Source: Phoronis australis (Eukaryota > Phoronida > Phoronidae). Taken from it: 64,000 nucleotides of DNA. Within the stretch, counting starts at the first letter, position 1. Each line of letters opens with the position of its first letter. The stretch spans positions 316,708 through 380,707 of the forward strand of contig NMRA01000084.1 of assembly GCA_002633005.1 (NCBI GenBank), given 5' to 3'. Both the position numbers and the translations under genes were made by a program. The notes beneath the pieces were generated by a model that worked only from the letters and a program-made list of their open reading frames with translations, was not told the origin of the DNA and made no database searches. Of this stretch, positions 62,794 to 64,000 are shown one piece after another.

Positions 62794-62888
62794 AACTCTC
62801 GAAGAACTCTCGAAGAACTCTCGAAGAACTCTCGAAGAACTCTCGAAGAACTCTCGAAGAACTCTCGAAGAACTCTCGAAGAACTCTC
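62794..62888 (+). repeat. 11-bp tandem repeat, about 8.6 copies
   Basis: A perfect head-to-tail array of AACTCTCGAAG over 95 bp. The lack of any mismatch indicates recent expansion, so copy number is likely variable between individuals. Each unit contains a TTCGAGAGTT/AACTCTCGAA motif with TTCGA. Confidence 0.97.
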
Positions 62889-63492
62889 ATTTCAAATGTG
62901 TGTCAGATTTTCCTTTGTTTAATATGTTAATTCTTTATTTACTTTTGCTTTCGTTATTTTCTCTGTGTCATTGCTCATTACTCTATTTTTATTCTTCTCG
63001 TTACATATTTTATATGTATATATGGCTAAATATAGTGATTCGTATTGTTGGACTAATTCTCTACTGTTACTATATTATCTTATAATCATGTTGGAATAAA
63101 AAAACCTATGAAATGCAGAATGGTCTGCCGTGTTAACGAGTTTATACGGTATGTATTCATAACCTGTTTGATGACAGCTAAAATCATGTAAGGAAGCGCG
63201 AATGGCACGTAAATGGGTTCTGCTCCAACATTTAGTGTCTAAAACCAGGTCCTAAAATTTGACGAATTGAATTGTTATCGACCTATCTTGGTGTGCAGCA
63301 TTAACATGGAGGAAAATGCGGCAAAAGTGTAATTTAGTAAATCTAAAAAATGTTACTTTCAAATCGCAACCGAGGAGACATAATTTATTGAACATATGAG
63401 AAGCAATTTTTCATTGCTCAACCATGTTCTGACGCTTCCACCTGCCCTTCCGTTTTACACACGTTAAAACTTCTCTGAGAAAAATAAGTTTT
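62889..63492 (-). other. Hox4: Presumed Hox4 intron, right part
   Basis: AT-rich, T-rich near 62900-63080 (open for 61 codons as a Leu/Tyr/Ile-rich string, typical of T-rich DNA). No recognisable gene. Confidence 0.45.
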
Positions 63493-63996
63493 GAGAAGGA
63501 TACTGTCGACAAGCCCTATGCATTCAGCAAGATAGCTACGCAGCTGTAGACATTGACTCCAGGAAAATGCATATTTTTTAAAGGAAAAAGCCTGAAGATT
63601 TTTAACTCTGTACCAAACCGAGTTTCACAACAATCTGTCACGGTGCCACGTATTTCTTTAAAAATTCAACCAAAAGGAGGATATATTCATAGCAAAACAA
63701 CGGCCTCAATATCATGTCTAAATTTGATTGGTTATAAATGTTCAAGTCGAAATGTAAAAACGCTGTTACAGTTGATGAAATATCATTTTGTTTTCGTTTT
63801 TTGCAAATTTCGCGATTTCTCCACCAAAATCACTACTTTCCTATTTCTCGATAAACCCTTTAGTAATGTTTCTAACATTTTTAAAAACAATTTCTAACAT
63901 CGTTTTGGAGAACAGAGCATGTGAAAGTTTTATACGAATCTTCTAATATTCTGAAGTTACAAATTATAAAATTCTTCAAATACCCCACATAACACC
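63493..63996 (+). mobile_element. Family A MITE-like element, copy A5
   Basis: It begins near GAGAAGGATACTGTCGACAAG (compare TTATGTAGAACATTGTCGACATA in A4) and ends CCCCACATAACACC. Internal landmarks are AAAGCCTGAAGATTTTTA, CAACAATCTGTCACGGTGCCACGT, CATAGCAAAACAACGGCC, TCATGTCTAAATTTGA, TGTAAAAACGCTGTTACAGTT and CATTTTGTTTTCG. About 504 bp, ending 4 bp before the window edge. The 114-codon + frame within it is incidental. Confidence 0.7.
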
Positions 63997-64000
63997 AATT

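Noticed and set aside
62794-62888. CRISPR-like array
   Set aside because: Contiguous 11-bp units with no spacers, in an animal genome: a minisatellite.
63553-63897. 114-codon + strand open frame
   Set aside because: It lies entirely within family A copy A5 and is not kept open in the other copies.
57399-64000. Search for Hox4 exon 1
   Set aside because: I scanned the + strand for CATCCANGGRTA (minus-strand YPWM) and for a Hox4-like N-terminus. The closest hit, CATCCAATC near 59100, reads DWMQMKP in a short frame and is not a hexapeptide.
1-64000. miR-10, the microRNA usually found near Hox4
   Set aside because: No match to the conserved TACCCTGTAGATCCGAA core on either strand was seen. A CGTTGACCCTACAGAAG near 60971 is only superficially similar. 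miR-10 is expected between Hox4 and Hox5, beyond the right edge.

Overview
This window is a piece of an animal Hox cluster, not a microbial replicon. It is AT-rich, intron-bearing and mostly non-coding. The only protein-coding sequence I can defend is three Hox exons, all on the minus strand. Hox3 is complete in two coding exons (exon 1 20692-21037, exon 2 10652-11202, intron about 9.5 kb). The homeobox exon of Hox4 lies at 57133-57398; its first exon is not visible and probably lies beyond position 64000. Both genes are read right to left, with the more 5' paralogue (Hox4) on the right. This is the ordinary collinear arrangement with intact order and orientation.

Organism. A Hox3 and a Hox4 with deuterostome-type signatures (homeodomain start TAYTSAQL plus the PWMRESRQN hexapeptide region for Hox3; KLPNTK directly after the homeodomain for Hox4) in a loose, single-orientation cluster suggest an invertebrate deuterostome. 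The MKFKKEQ ending of the Hox3 homeodomain recalls ambulacrarian Hox3, while vertebrate Hox3 has MKYKKDQ. Retention of Hox4 next to Hox3 argues against a sea urchin. I favour a hemichordate, with a non-echinoid echinoderm as alternative. This is inference; no species marker is present.

Layout. 1-10.65 kb: DNA downstream of Hox3, with copies of two dispersed repeats. 10.65-21.04 kb: Hox3; its intron holds two transposon-like elements of one family, one of them split by a second element with a visible target-site duplication, plus GC-rich hairpin elements. 21.04-57.13 kb: 36 kb of Hox3-Hox4 intergenic DNA with more repeat copies, a tRNA-like SINE, an inverted pair of 21-bp-periodic repeats, microsatellites and AT-rich blocks that could be enhancers. 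57.13-57.40 kb: Hox4 exon 2. 57.40-64.0 kb: presumably Hox4 intron, with an 11-bp tandem repeat and a fifth copy of the main repeat family.

The Hox proteins are sequence-specific transcription factors of the anterior-central trunk patterning system; each carries a homeodomain, and Hox3 shows the PBC-binding hexapeptide. The most unusual content is the non-coding repeat landscape: at least seven dispersed or inverted repeat families can be recognised by eye within 64 kb of a Hox cluster, a locus that in vertebrates is notably poor in transposons. All repeat alignments were made by eye and are approximate.
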